This document shows positions 8,522 through 20,809 of a stretch of 64,000 nt of DNA, one piece after another. Source of the stretch: Parazoarcus communis (lineage in GTDB: Bacteria > Pseudomonadota > Gammaproteobacteria > Burkholderiales > Rhodocyclaceae); assembly GCF_003111665.1 (NCBI RefSeq), contig NZ_CP022188.1, positions 1,178,001-1,242,000 of the forward strand, given 5' to 3'. Every line of letters starts with the position of its first letter. The stretch's first letter is position 1. Under the pieces are notes generated by a model. The model had not been told where the DNA came from and ran no database searches. It was given only the letters and a program-made list of their open reading frames with translations. Made by a program: the position numbers and the translations under genes.

Positions 8522-9994
8522 GTGAATCAGGATTTCTGGCCCTTCTGCCTTGCCCATCTTGAACAGGAACTGCCTCAACAGCAGTTCAATACCTGGATCA
8601 AGACGCTTCAGGTCGTCTGCGGCGAAGCTGCGGACGGCGGACCCACGCTTACCCTGACCGCCCCGAACCGCTTCGTGATGCAGTGGGTGCGTGAGCGTTA
8701 CCTGCGTCGAATCGGCGAGCTCGGCGAAGAATTCCATGGCGTGCCCCTGCAACTCGACCTGCAGCTGCCTGCACCCGGCGCGGCACGCACGCCGGTCAAG
8801 CCGGTGGCAAATGCGGCGCCGGCTGCCGGCGCAGCGCTCGCCGAGACACCGGGGAGCGCAAGCAGCCCGGCGGCGGCAGACAGCGCACCGGCACAGCCGC
8901 GACAGGCGGCCCCCTCGGCGATCATTCGCAGTTCGTCGCCCGAACCCTTGTCAGGCGCCGAACTTGCCTACGAGAAGACCCGCCTCAACGCCGACTTCAC
9001 CTTCGATACCCTGGTGACCGGGCGTGCCAACGATCTGGCCCGCGCCGCTGCCATGCAGGTGGCGCAGAACCCCGGCACCTCGTACAACCCGCTGTTTGTA
9101 TACGGTGGCGTCGGCCTGGGCAAAACCCACCTGGTGCACGCCATCGGTAATGCGGTGTTCCGCCAGAACCCGCGCGCAGTGGTGCGTTACGTGCACGTCG
9201 AGGACTACTACGCCGACGTCGTGCGCGCCTATCAGCAAAAGAGCTTCGATGCGTTCAAGCGTTACTACCGCTCGCTCGACATGCTGATCATCGATGACAT
9301 CCAGTTCTTCAACAACAAGAACCGGACGCAGGAAGAGTTCTTCCACGCCTTCAACGCGCTCACCGAAGCCAAGAAGCAGATCGTCATCACCTGCGACACC
9401 TACCCCAAGGACATCCAGGGGCTGGAAGATCGCCTGATCTCGCGCTTCGACTGGGGCCTGACGGTGCAGATCGAGCCGCCCGAACTCGAAATGCGGGTCG
9501 CGATCCTGCAGAAGAAGGCCGAAGCCCTGCGCGTCGCGGTGGACGACGACGTCGCCTTCCTCATCGCCAAGAACCTGCGCTCGAACGTGCGCGAGCTCGA
9601 AGGCGCGCTCAACAAGGTCGTGGCCTACGCCCGCTTCCACGGTCGTGGCATCTCGCTCGAAGTGGCCAAGGACGCGCTCAAGGACCTGCTCAACGCGCAC
9701 AACCGTCAGCTGTCGATCGAACACATCCAGAAGACCGTCGCCGACTACTACAAGATCAAGATCGCCGACATGCACTCCAAGAAGCGCACCCGGGTCATCG
9801 CCCGTCCGCGCCAGGTCGCCATGTGGCTGGCCAAGGAGCTCACCCCGATGTCGCTGCCCGCGATCGGCGAAGCCTTCGGCGGCCGCGACCATACCACCGT
9901 GCTACATGCTTGTCGTACCATCACCGAGCTGCGCCTCGGCGACCACCAGCTCAACCACGATGTTCATGTGCTCACCCAGGTCCTGCGGGGCTGA
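8522..9994 (+). CDS. dnaA: Chromosomal replication initiator protein DnaA
   Basis: DnaA binds DnaA boxes and opens oriC. The 490-residue protein has all four domains: the DnaB-interacting N-terminus ([25 protein letters not shown]), an Ala/Pro-rich linker (about residues 85-150), the AAA+ domain with Walker [10 protein letters not shown] and Walker [12 protein letters not shown], and the C-terminal DNA-binding domain with the signature [20 protein letters not shown] chose the GTG at 8522, which places the conserved N-terminus at the start. The frame is open upstream to 8360 (ATG at 8480), but that extension has no resemblance to DnaA. Confidence 0.96.
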   Translation: MNQDFWPFCLAHLEQELPQQQFNTWIKTLQVVCGEAADGGPTLTLTAPNRFVMQWVRERYLRRIGELGEEFHGVPLQLDLQLPAPGAARTPVKPVANAAPAAGAALAETPGSASSPAAADSAPAQPRQAAPSAIIRSSSPEPLSGAELAYEKTRLNADFTFDTLVTGRANDLARAAAMQVAQNPGTSYNPLFVYGGVGLGKTHLVHAIGNAVFRQNPRAVVRYVHVEDYYADVVRAYQQKSFDAFKRYYRSLDMLIIDDIQFFNNKNRTQEEFFHAFNALTEAKKQIVITCDTYPKDIQGLEDRLISRFDWGLTVQIEPPELEMRVAILQKKAEALRVAVDDDVAFLIAKNLRSNVRELEGALNKVVAYARFHGRGISLEVAKDALKDLLNAHNRQLSIEHIQKTVADYYKIKIADMHSKKRTRVIARPRQVAMWLAKELTPMSLPAIGEAFGGRDHTTVLHACRTITELRLGDHQLNHDVHVLTQVLRG

Positions 9995-10038
9995 GCCAGC
10001 AATGACTTTCCGATCAATTTTCTGACCAGACTGACGCC

Positions 10039-11145
10039 ATGCTCCTGCTCAACACCACCCGTGATGCGCTTCTCGCCCCGCTGCAGTCCGTGGCCGGCAT
10101 CGTCGAAAAGCGCCACACCCTGCCCATCCTGTCGAACGTGCTGATCGAGAAGCAGGGCGACCGCCTGACGCTGCTCGCCACCGACATCGAAATCCAGATC
10201 CGCACCACCACCGCCGGCAATGCCGGGGGTGAAGACGTCTCGATCACCGTGGCCGCGCGCAAGCTGCAGGACATCCTGCGCGCACTGCCCGACACCGACG
10301 TCAATCTCACCCTTGACGACAAGCGCCTCACGGTGAAGGCCGGCAAGAGCCGCTTTCAGCTGCAGACCCTGCCCGCCGCCGACTACCCGCGCATGAACCT
10401 GCCCGATGGCGACGCCACCCGCTTCAGCGTGCCGCAGCGCACCTTCAAGCGTCAGCTCGCCCAGGTCGCCTACGCCATGGCGCAGCAGGACATCCGCTAC
10501 TACCTCAACGGCCTGCTGCTGATCGCCGACGGCAACGAGCTGCGCATGGTCGCCACCGACGGTCACCGCCTCGCCTACGCGGCCAGCGAACTCGAAGCCC
10601 CGGTCAACCAGCGCTGCGAAACCATCCTGCCGCGCAAGACCGTGCTCGAACTGTCGCGCCAGCTCGCTGACAACGACGATCCGCTCGAAGTCATCCTTGC
10701 CGGCAACCAGGCGGTGTTCCGCTTTGGCGCCATCGAACTCGTCACCAAGCTCATCGACGGCAAGTTCCCCGACTACCAGCGCGTCATTCCGCAGAACCAC
10801 CCCGGCCTCGTCACCCTGCCGCGCCAGACCCTGCTGTCTTCGCTGCAGCGCGCCGCCATTCTCACCAACGAGAAGTTCCGCGGCGTGCGCCTGGTGCTCG
10901 AAGCCGGCACCCTGCGCATCGTCAGCTCCAACGCCGAGCAGGAAGAAGCGCAGGAAGAACTCGAAATCGACTATCAGGGCGACAAGCTCGACATCGGTTT
11001 CAACGTCACCTACCTGCTCGACGTGCTCAACAACCTGTCGTCCGAAACCATCGAATGGCGTTTCAACGACGGCAACTCCAGCGCGCTGATCACCCTGCCT
11101 GGCAACGAGCAGTTCAAGTATGTCGTGATGCCGATGCGCATTTGA
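10039..11145 (+). CDS. dnaN: DNA polymerase III subunit beta (sliding clamp)
   Basis: The 368-residue protein is the ring-shaped processivity clamp of replicative DNA polymerase. It has the three clamp domains of equal size: LLNTTRDALLAPLQSVAGIVEKRHTLPILSNVLI at the N-terminus, RYYLNGLLLIADGNELRMVATDGHRLA in the middle and the family-typical C-terminus KYVVMPMRI. It follows dnaA by 44 bases in the same direction, the usual dnaA-dnaN operon. Confidence 0.98.
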   Translation: MLLLNTTRDALLAPLQSVAGIVEKRHTLPILSNVLIEKQGDRLTLLATDIEIQIRTTTAGNAGGEDVSITVAARKLQDILRALPDTDVNLTLDDKRLTVKAGKSRFQLQTLPAADYPRMNLPDGDATRFSVPQRTFKRQLAQVAYAMAQQDIRYYLNGLLLIADGNELRMVATDGHRLAYAASELEAPVNQRCETILPRKTVLELSRQLADNDDPLEVILAGNQAVFRFGAIELVTKLIDGKFPDYQRVIPQNHPGLVTLPRQTLLSSLQRAAILTNEKFRGVRLVLEAGTLRIVSSNAEQEEAQEELEIDYQGDKLDIGFNVTYLLDVLNNLSSETIEWRFNDGNSSALITLPGNEQFKYVVMPMRI

Positions 11146-11167
11146 AGCAAGCGCGTCGCTTCCCCAT

Positions 11168-13740
<2,573 letters not shown>

Positions 13741-13745
13741 GGTTT
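13741..13745. repeat. Target-site duplication GGTTT, left copy
   Basis: The five bases directly after the gyrB stop, GGTTT, are repeated at 46945-46949 beyond the right end of the element. Tn7-like transposons make 5-bp duplications, so this marks the left boundary precisely. Confidence 0.85.
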
Positions 13746-13791
13746 TGTAGCGGCGACCATAAACTGGCAATTTGCCGGGCATAAACTGGCA
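13746..13791. repeat. Left end of the Tn7-like element with two TnsB-type repeats
   Basis: The terminal TGTAGCG is followed by two copies of a 13-base repeat, CCATAAACTGGCA (13757-13769) and GCATAAACTGGCA (13779-13791). The same repeat in inverse orientation is found at the right end, which is the pattern of transposase binding sites in Tn7-like ends. Confidence 0.8.
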
Positions 13792-13804
13792 GACGGTCGC
13801 GAGA

Positions 13805-13837
13805 GGCGGGTGAATCCACTAGGATTCCCCGCCTTTT
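13805..13837 (+). terminator. Rho-independent terminator inside the left end
   Basis: A GGCGGG...AATCC stem pairs with GGATT...CCCGCC around an ACTA loop and is followed by TTTTT. It would stop gyrB transcription 65-100 bases after the stop codon and so replace the native gyrB terminator. A very similar hairpin lies at the same distance from the left-end copy at 46950. Confidence 0.75.
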
Positions 13838-14164
13838 TCCATGCTAAAAATTGCGTAGAAACAGCAGACAATAAGGCTTCTGAGTTCCGGAGACGTCATC
13901 GTATTAAGACATCCGACTTAGCGCCGCCCGCGCCTCTGAGGGCCAACGGACGACCCACGAAGTACTGATCTAGGTTAAGCGAGCTATCTACGCCCCTAAA
14001 TGACCCGTGCCAAAGTTGCCGAAAGACATAAGGAGGCGAGGGGTGCCTTGAAGAAGGTGGCGCAGGTTTGCGCAATTCGGCATGAGTGACATGCTGGCCT
14101 CCTAAGTCATTCACATCGTCCTCAATTACCCGCAACTTACGGATAACAATCATACGGAGCAGCT
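13838..14164. other. Noncoding stretch between left-end terminator and drmC
   Basis: No credible gene, repeat or RNA is seen in these 327 bases. They form the tail behind drmC, the last gene of the leftward DISARM operon. Confidence 0.5.
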
Positions 14165-14926
14165 TCACACAACAGAGACTATTTTCGTATCGACGAGTGA
14201 GCGCAGGTGTTCATCAAGCAGCTTTGCAATGCGCCCGCCAGAGATCAGCACACCAGCCTCCATGTTCTTTTCCATTGCGTGCCCGGTGAGGTTCGCGCTG
14301 GTGATGAAACACATCCTGCCGTCTGCGACAGCAACTTTGGCGTGGACGCGGCCGTCGGAAAACGGGTCGGCCTTGTCGCGCCAGGCATAGAGATTGGCGG
14401 CCGGAACCAAAGTCCTCATTTTGCCTATCGCGTCGAAAGTGATGCTGCCACCATGATCTTGAAACAACTCGAGTAGCATTGAGATGGTCACACCGCGATC
14501 ATTCGCCGCGTTCAGGGCCTTGACGATGGTGGACACGTCGTAGGCCACGAAGCTGGTAATGAACAACGACTGTTCTGCTGAGTTGATGACCTGCAGCAGC
14601 GCCTGCTCTGTTCTACGCGCCGATACGAACGGCGTCGTTGGGCCCGTCCACACGAGTTCGGTGGATTGCTCAGACGCGGCTTTGGCGTAAACGTGACTGG
14701 CAGCGATAAGCATTGATGCCAGTTCGTCTGAACCAACCTTGGTGTTTTGCCAGGCTGCCGCAAGCTGCTCGACAACGGTGCTGGCCAGCGGAGTTCCGAC
14801 CACACTCGGCAAAGCCGTCGCAGCCTTGCTGGCACTAGTTCGACGAACGCGGGCGGCAATGGCCTGCACCTTCTCAGGTGAGACCAGAGAGACCAAGGCT
14901 GCAATGGCATCCAAGAGTTCATCCAT
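14165..14926 (-). CDS. drmC: DISARM protein DrmC, phospholipase D-like
   Basis: The 253-residue protein belongs to the phospholipase D superfamily: one HKD motif is visible near residue 192 as HAKVAVAD followed by GRMCFITSANLTGHAMEKNMEAG. PLD-fold enzymes include nucleases that act as dimers with one HKD each. DrmC is the third core gene of the DISARM anti-phage system, here in the expected position after drmA and drmB. In the DISARM work known to me drmC was not essential for all protection, so its role may be accessory. It starts one base after the drmB stop. Confidence 0.88.
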   Translation of the reverse strand: MDELLDAIAALVSLVSPEKVQAIAARVRRTSASKAATALPSVVGTPLASTVVEQLAAAWQNTKVGSDELASMLIAASHVYAKAASEQSTELVWTGPTTPFVSARRTEQALLQVINSAEQSLFITSFVAYDVSTIVKALNAANDRGVTISMLLELFQDHGGSITFDAIGKMRTLVPAANLYAWRDKADPFSDGRVHAKVAVADGRMCFITSANLTGHAMEKNMEAGVLISGGRIAKLLDEHLRSLVDTKIVSVV

Positions 14927-14927
14927 G

Positions 14928-16793
14928 TCAGAACCCCTTGAAGAAAGCAGCGTCGGCGCGTTCGAGTGTTGGTATGAGCAGCGATCGATCCAGATAGCGA
15001 TTGCCCCGCTCGCAAGAGGTCTCCGCCACTAGAGAGCACGCATGGCAAGCAGCCCCATGCAATGAGCGGTCTTTTTCGGGGTCATGTTCCGAGCAAAGCG
15101 GATCTGATGAGCAGATCTTCGAACGATTCAATGCTTGCTCCAGCAGGCGACCAAGGTTTTCTGGCTTCCCGAGGTCGACAAGGCCACCCAGCGTGCCGTC
15201 AGAATCTGCTGCTGCGGTATAGATGAGGATACCCGCCTGCGGGCTGTCGCCCGATGTATCGGCATAGATGCGCTCCCGAATGCTCGCAGCGTTGTATCCG
15301 CACTCCAGCGCCAGTTCACGAATCAGCAAATGAGAAAGGGTGTGCAGCATTACATAGCGAATGCCGGGGTAGCCTTCCTTCGGGTCAAGATGACGCGAAT
15401 TGCGCCATCCCCTATGACCACCACGGAGCATCTGGTCGACCTTCTTCACGCCATCCAGAGCTTCCCACTTGACGAGCGCAGCCTCATCGAACTGGATGAA
15501 GATCCCTTCACCATGAACCTGGTTGGCCGGCACCCAATCCGGCTTGCTGCGTGACAGGCTGGCCATCTGCGGACGCTCACTGGGGTCGCCAGACTCTTCG
15601 GGGGCTTCGACCCGAGTGAAACCCAGCAGCGCATTCACCTCGCGCAAACGCTCGAGGAGCAAGACTCGACTGATATGGCCACCGAGTCCCGGTGGCGTGC
15701 CGACCTTCTTGCTCATGAAGTGCGGGTAGTCCGTGGGCGGGTTGGCCTCGGTCAGCACATCCCACTCGGGCCCTTTGATGTCGGCCTCACCCACGACCTC
15801 CTGCCCGCCACCGGAGCGATGCGCCTCAATGGCCGCCCAGATCGCGGCTGCAGCGTACTTGTCGATTCCAGGCAACGCCCCGGTCTTCTTCAAGGTCTTC
15901 ACCGTCACCGACACCTCGGCTTCGGAATCGAGATCCTCGAAAAACTCCCAGCCATCCTGGATCAATTGACTGAGCGGGTCTTTGGTCTGAGGAATCGCGA
16001 GCGCCGAGAGCGTGATGGGGAACCAGCTATTCGTGGCCCCCAGCAGAACTGCGCGAGCCTCTTCATCACATTCATTCTCGAAGTGATCCAAGTGGGGATG
16101 ACGCCCTCGGCAACCCGGCAGATTCTCTTTGCCTGCCTTGCCGAATGCGTGCGCCATGCTTCTCGATGCACCACAGGCATCACACTTCACCCACAGGTTT
16201 TCGGTTTGCAGCGATGCGCCGCTCTCGAAGAAACGCAGCGTGCCCTTGCACGAACTGTTGCCACCATGGACGAAGTAGTGCCAAGGGAAATCGTCGAGGT
16301 GCCCGTCGCGGCAGGCCAGCAGAAAACGGGCGGGGACAGCATCGGCATCCTTGGCCGGTTGGTCGCCTTTGGAACCACGGCAGCCTTTGTGAACGAAGCG
16401 GGTTCGCTCCGGCCTGAAGCGGTTCTCCTTGATCTCGAACAGACCGGCATCAAAGGGCGATAGCAGGCCGCATTTCACGCAGCGCATCCAGCGCGGGAAT
16501 GGCCGGACGGGAACGCCGATATTGGCCTCGGCAGACCAGACATCGACGAGTTCGCTTTTCTGGAATGGCGGCATCCGCAAGTTTTCGACCTGCGTTCCCA
16601 GAACCTTTCGAACGGCAGCGAGCAGCCTCGCCTCTTGAATCGGCTGGCAGCGATCCTTTTCCCAGCGGTCGATACCGAGCGTTACGACGGAAAGGCTGGG
16701 CAGGTCGATCAGCGCACCGGGGCCATAAGTCCACAGCAATTGGCTGGGGCGTACTTCGCCGACTGGCGTTTTGTTGTTGATGATCATGTTCAA
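14928..16793 (-). CDS. drmB: DISARM protein DrmB (DUF1998)
   Basis: The 621-residue protein carries the DUF1998 domain towards the C-terminus (YVMLHTLSHLLIRELALECGY, near residue 485; GGLVDLGKPENLGRLLEQAL) and several cysteine pairs that could bind zinc: MRCVKCG near residue 107, KCDACGAS near 203 and GAACHACSLVAETSC near 585. DUF1998 is the defining domain of DrmB, which works in complex with the DrmA helicase to recognise and process invading DNA. The start overlaps the drmA stop (ATGA), indicating coupled translation and supporting a DrmAB complex. Confidence 0.92.
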   Translation of the reverse strand: MNMIINNKTPVGEVRPSQLLWTYGPGALIDLPSLSVVTLGIDRWEKDRCQPIQEARLLAAVRKVLGTQVENLRMPPFQKSELVDVWSAEANIGVPVRPFPRWMRCVKCGLLSPFDAGLFEIKENRFRPERTRFVHKGCRGSKGDQPAKDADAVPARFLLACRDGHLDDFPWHYFVHGGNSSCKGTLRFFESGASLQTENLWVKCDACGASRSMAHAFGKAGKENLPGCRGRHPHLDHFENECDEEARAVLLGATNSWFPITLSALAIPQTKDPLSQLIQDGWEFFEDLDSEAEVSVTVKTLKKTGALPGIDKYAAAAIWAAIEAHRSGGGQEVVGEADIKGPEWDVLTEANPPTDYPHFMSKKVGTPPGLGGHISRVLLLERLREVNALLGFTRVEAPEESGDPSERPQMASLSRSKPDWVPANQVHGEGIFIQFDEAALVKWEALDGVKKVDQMLRGGHRGWRNSRHLDPKEGYPGIRYVMLHTLSHLLIRELALECGYNAASIRERIYADTSGDSPQAGILIYTAAADSDGTLGGLVDLGKPENLGRLLEQALNRSKICSSDPLCSEHDPEKDRSLHGAACHACSLVAETSCERGNRYLDRSLLIPTLERADAAFFKGF

Positions 16794-19700
16794 TCCTCAT
16801 CCTTCGTTGCGGGACGAGGCTTCCAATCGTGATCGTCCGTGATATGGCTCGTATTCATGATCAGACGCACGCCGGGCTCGACCTCCCGCATCGACATCGG
16901 CACGGTCCAGTTGTCCCAGGCTTGAAGTCCTGGGGACTTGATCAATGCAACGGTCTTGTCTTTTTCGGGGCCACGTTTCTCATAGGCCAAGATGCGTCCA
17001 CCCTTGCTGACTTCTTTCGCCCATTCGTCGGCGCGCTCTTTCAGTTCAGTCTCGGCCAACTGCTTACGCGCGTTGTCTTCGGCGACATTGCCCGCGCGAG
17101 TCGCCAATACCTTGATGGCATCAATGATCTCGGCCTGATTGGACATACTCAGTTGGCCAGCGCCTTCGTTCGGGCTGAATTCGTCGTTCTCCAGACGCAT
17201 CAGGCTCAACAGCGACCCCGTCAGGCCACGATCCATCGCGCGTGGCGAGAATGGCGTTACCGATTGCGCCTCGACGTGTTTGTAGAACGTAGCGTGGTAA
17301 TGCTCGAATGTTTCGTAATGCGACAGGTCACGCGGTCTGGCCCAGGTCAGCACCGTGCAGACCAAGCCCGGGAAAGAACGCCCGACACGGCTGGTGGCCT
17401 GAATGTATTCGGCGGTGCCCTTGGGTTGTCCGTTCACGGCCATCAGGCCGAGTCGGTTCACGTCGACACCCACTGACAGCATGTTCGTCGCCAACACCAC
17501 ATCGATGGCGCGCGTGTCACCTTCCTGCCAGCGGGTCACATACTTGCCGGTGGCAGTGTCGAACTCGGACTTGAACTTGACCTCCAGGTTGTCGAGGTAC
17601 TTTGGAATGTCCTGACTCGATACCCGCGACGTCAGCTCGCGAATGTTGCTGATGCTGCGTTGTGCCAGTGCGGGCCGTTCCACCATGCTCATCTGCACAC
17701 GGTAGGAACGTGTCTGCACATCGTCCTCTGCCAGCCGCTTCATGCCGCCCAGCTCACGCAGGGAGTTGAAGTAACCGACCATGGTCATGTACGGGTCGGC
17801 AGGCTCGCCAAAGTGATCGAACAGCTCCTGTGCTGCCGTCAGGAACGCGGTGTACACGCGGATCAGCATCGCGGGTCGCGAACTGCCGGGCGAGCACACC
17901 CCGAGGTAACGCCGTCCCGGCCTTTCTTCGATCGGGCGTTGCACCGAGAAGAAGTTGTCTTCCACGTCCAGACCGTGCGGTGGAAACACCGAAACGCGAC
18001 GCATGAAGACGTTGTTCACTTGCTCCTTGGCTTTGCGCACCGTTGCCGTAGAGGCGATGATCTTCGGCTTGACCGTCTTGCCATCAAGCGTCCAGCCGCA
18101 CAGTTCATCCACGGCTGTCTCATACAAGCCCACCATGGTGCCCAGCGGCCCACTGATCAGGTGGAACTCATCCTGAATGATCAAGTCGGGCGGACGTATC
18201 GGGTTGATGGCCTTCACCTTCGAGGAAGGAAAGCCCTTGCCCGCTTGGTGATTGCCATTGCAATCGGCTCCTTGCCAAAGCAGGCCGTGGCGCTCGCATT
18301 CCTGCCCCACGCGACCAAACAGTGTGCGCACCTGACCACGCCACGCCATCATGGCGAACTTGTCCACGGTGGCGATCATCATGTTGGGTGGGCGGTGGTA
18401 GATCTCTTCGTCCACGACCAGCACCGGAATCCCCGGATGGGGCTGCTTGCTGGACTTGCCCTTGGAGAAGTCGCAGCGGCCTTTCTTATCGCCGCAGTAG
18501 ACGAAGGTGCGGCCAGAGCCTTTGTCGACTTCCACATCCCGTCCGGGGGCCACTTCCGAGCCGCACCATGGGCAACTGGTGAGCTGCGCGGGCGATGCCG
18601 CTCCGGCGTTGTATTTGCCCGGGTTACGTACATCCTCGATGGCGCGGTGGCTGTCCTCGGTCGTGCCCGGTGTCACCTTGTTGCCAACCCAGAGGCCGAT
18701 GGTGAAGGGCTCCGTGCCGTGGGATTTATCACCCTTGTCCAGCGCCTCTCGACGCAACACTTCCATGGCGCAAATCAATGCCGTGGCGCGCTGGAACTGC
18801 TGGAGCGTCAGCAGGCGCAGCGTGTAGCGCATGATCACGGCCAAACCGCGTGAGCTGTCGTAGCCGCCGAGATTGCCCTGCATGCGCCGAATAGCCATGG
18901 TGAAGGCCGCAACGCCCAAATAGGCCTCGGTCTTACCGCCACCAGTGGGGAACCACAGCAGATCGGCATAGGCCTCGACGGGCTGGACGCGATCCGGATG
19001 ACTCGGGTCGGCCAGTGATGGAATCGAGAGCAGCAGAAACGCCAACTGGAATGGACGCCAGCTGCGGTTCTTCAGCACATCGAACTTGTCGAGGGTGACA
19101 TCTTCGCCCCGGCGCATGGCCAGCGCATATTGGCTGCGCACGCGTTGCGTGGCCATCGCCCGGTTGGCGAAGCGAAAGGCCGCAAGCGCTTTCTCATCGG
19201 CTTTCAGCGTGTCGATACCCTGCTGCAGGCGTGAGTGGATCTCTTGGCAACGGTCCATCGCTTGTTGCGACTGGGTGTCGTAGCCGGTCACTTCAGCCCC
19301 GACGCGAGCGCGCTGTTCATCGATCCACGCGGCGTAGTCCTTGGTCAGCATGCTCAAGGCATCGACCAGCGGATCGATGTCCAAGGTCGCCAATCGCTGC
19401 ATATCCAGCAAGCCACTGCTGACCATCTCGCGCATCGCCGGGCGATCGGATGGATCGAGGCCGGGTGTCTCCGTTACCTGCACCTCGTACTGTGGCATCA
19501 CCGTGGTGCGCACCTCGGTGGCCAGCGTCACGTCGTCTGCGGTTTCGGCATGGACGGCAACGCCATGGCCTACGGCGAATTCGACGCGGTTACGGTAGAT
19601 CATCTCCAGTGCTTCGCGCTCCGGGTCCATTCCGTCGGCATCCAGCACCGGCCTGCGCCGGAAGATGGCGCGTTTGGCGGCATCCTTCTCCGAACGAACG

Positions 19701-20797
19701 ATCAGCTCGGGCTGGAACACCCATGCCGTATCGCGGTTGGTGTCCGGTTCTTCCTGTGCGTTCACCAGAAACAGCGTGACCAGCCGATCGCCATTGGCAT
19801 TCTTGGCCCGGATGGAGCCCTGCACGCGCACTTCGGGAAACTCGCTGTCGGGTGCCTGATGTGGAATCACGCCTTCGGTCAGCGGCAGCACGATCTTGCC
19901 GCCACAGGGAATGCGTTGCCAGACTTTGGCCTTGGTCTGCACCTCGGCACCGGTTTCCTTGTTCTTGCGGGTGCGGAATATCTCGTGCTCGTCGCTGCGC
20001 TCATACCGACCCCAGCGCGCTTCGATCTCGATCCGGTCGGCGTCACCATCCACGCAGAAGGTCATGCCGAGGCTGCTGGGCACCAGAGACTGGTTGCTGG
20101 CGGCATCGATCTCGTCAGCCGAATCCGATTCCGGCTCCACACGCCCGGTGGCCGTTCCAAACTCCGCACCGGGCTCGTGCCGTCCGGGAACCTTGGCCTC
20201 CGTAGGCTCTTCGGCGTCGTCATTGGCCAGTGGCCCGTCCAGTCCCTCGATACCGCCCTGTGCGGCCTCACGTGGGGCCAGTTTGCCAACCAGGTAGCGA
20301 TCCCGCACACCCATGTCAACGATGCGTTCACGAGGGCCGCCAGCGGGCCCGAGTAAGTCGTCCATCACCGCCAGTTGCAGCAGTTCGCGGATATAGGCCT
20401 GATCCTCGATGGTCGGCACTTCGGCGATGGTCTTGTGCAACGCCTTGGGGAGTGACTCCAGAAAGTCCGTCCATTGAATTCGGCCAACGCTGCCGGACGA
20501 AGGCGGGGTGAGCGATACAAGGCCAATCGGAACAGCCGGATCGACCAACAGCATGCGGTCGAAGTAGAGTGTGGTGGTCTCCAGATCGGAACGAACCCGC
20601 AGTACCCGCCCGACCCGCGTGATGTGGCCAGCAGCGTTCAGGATCAACACCCAATCGTCATCGGCGATGGCTTGGTACAGCGAACGCTCACCCTTCAGCC
20701 GCAGTGTGTACGGTGCCAGCGTGAGATCGGCAGCAAGGCCATGATCAATGGCGATCCATGCATTGGGCGCTTTGCTAGGTTTGTTGTTATCTGTCAT
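16790..20797 (-). CDS. drmA: DISARM helicase DrmA
   Basis: A 1335-residue superfamily 2 helicase, typical DrmA size. Walker A is LWFPTGGGKTEAYLG near residue 617, the DExH box is LIIQDEFHLISGPLG near 877, and motif VI is ATSRVGRSFPGL near 1137. Four cysteines (CPWCGS and YCGDKKGRC near residues 735-775) suggest a zinc site inserted between the helicase halves. DrmA and DrmB form the core that detects phage DNA in DISARM. The gene sits 12 bases after the KAP NTPase gene and overlaps drmB, so all belong to one leftward operon. Confidence 0.93.
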   Translation of the reverse strand: MTDNNKPSKAPNAWIAIDHGLAADLTLAPYTLRLKGERSLYQAIADDDWVLILNAAGHITRVGRVLRVRSDLETTTLYFDRMLLVDPAVPIGLVSLTPPSSGSVGRIQWTDFLESLPKALHKTIAEVPTIEDQAYIRELLQLAVMDDLLGPAGGPRERIVDMGVRDRYLVGKLAPREAAQGGIEGLDGPLANDDAEEPTEAKVPGRHEPGAEFGTATGRVEPESDSADEIDAASNQSLVPSSLGMTFCVDGDADRIEIEARWGRYERSDEHEIFRTRKNKETGAEVQTKAKVWQRIPCGGKIVLPLTEGVIPHQAPDSEFPEVRVQGSIRAKNANGDRLVTLFLVNAQEEPDTNRDTAWVFQPELIVRSEKDAAKRAIFRRRPVLDADGMDPEREALEMIYRNRVEFAVGHGVAVHAETADDVTLATEVRTTVMPQYEVQVTETPGLDPSDRPAMREMVSSGLLDMQRLATLDIDPLVDALSMLTKDYAAWIDEQRARVGAEVTGYDTQSQQAMDRCQEIHSRLQQGIDTLKADEKALAAFRFANRAMATQRVRSQYALAMRRGEDVTLDKFDVLKNRSWRPFQLAFLLLSIPSLADPSHPDRVQPVEAYADLLWFPTGGGKTEAYLGVAAFTMAIRRMQGNLGGYDSSRGLAVIMRYTLRLLTLQQFQRATALICAMEVLRREALDKGDKSHGTEPFTIGLWVGNKVTPGTTEDSHRAIEDVRNPGKYNAGAASPAQLTSCPWCGSEVAPGRDVEVDKGSGRTFVYCGDKKGRCDFSKGKSSKQPHPGIPVLVVDEEIYHRPPNMMIATVDKFAMMAWRGQVRTLFGRVGQECERHGLLWQGADCNGNHQAGKGFPSSKVKAINPIRPPDLIIQDEFHLISGPLGTMVGLYETAVDELCGWTLDGKTVKPKIIASTATVRKAKEQVNNVFMRRVSVFPPHGLDVEDNFFSVQRPIEERPGRRYLGVCSPGSSRPAMLIRVYTAFLTAAQELFDHFGEPADPYMTMVGYFNSLRELGGMKRLAEDDVQTRSYRVQMSMVERPALAQRSISNIRELTSRVSSQDIPKYLDNLEVKFKSEFDTATGKYVTRWQEGDTRAIDVVLATNMLSVGVDVNRLGLMAVNGQPKGTAEYIQATSRVGRSFPGLVCTVLTWARPRDLSHYETFEHYHATFYKHVEAQSVTPFSPRAMDRGLTGSLLSLMRLENDEFSPNEGAGQLSMSNQAEIIDAIKVLATRAGNVAEDNARKQLAETELKERADEWAKEVSKGGRILAYEKRGPEKDKTVALIKSPGLQAWDNWTVPMSMREVEPGVRLIMNTSHITDDHDWKPRPATKDED

Positions 20798-20809
20798 GCG
20801 TGCTCCCCG

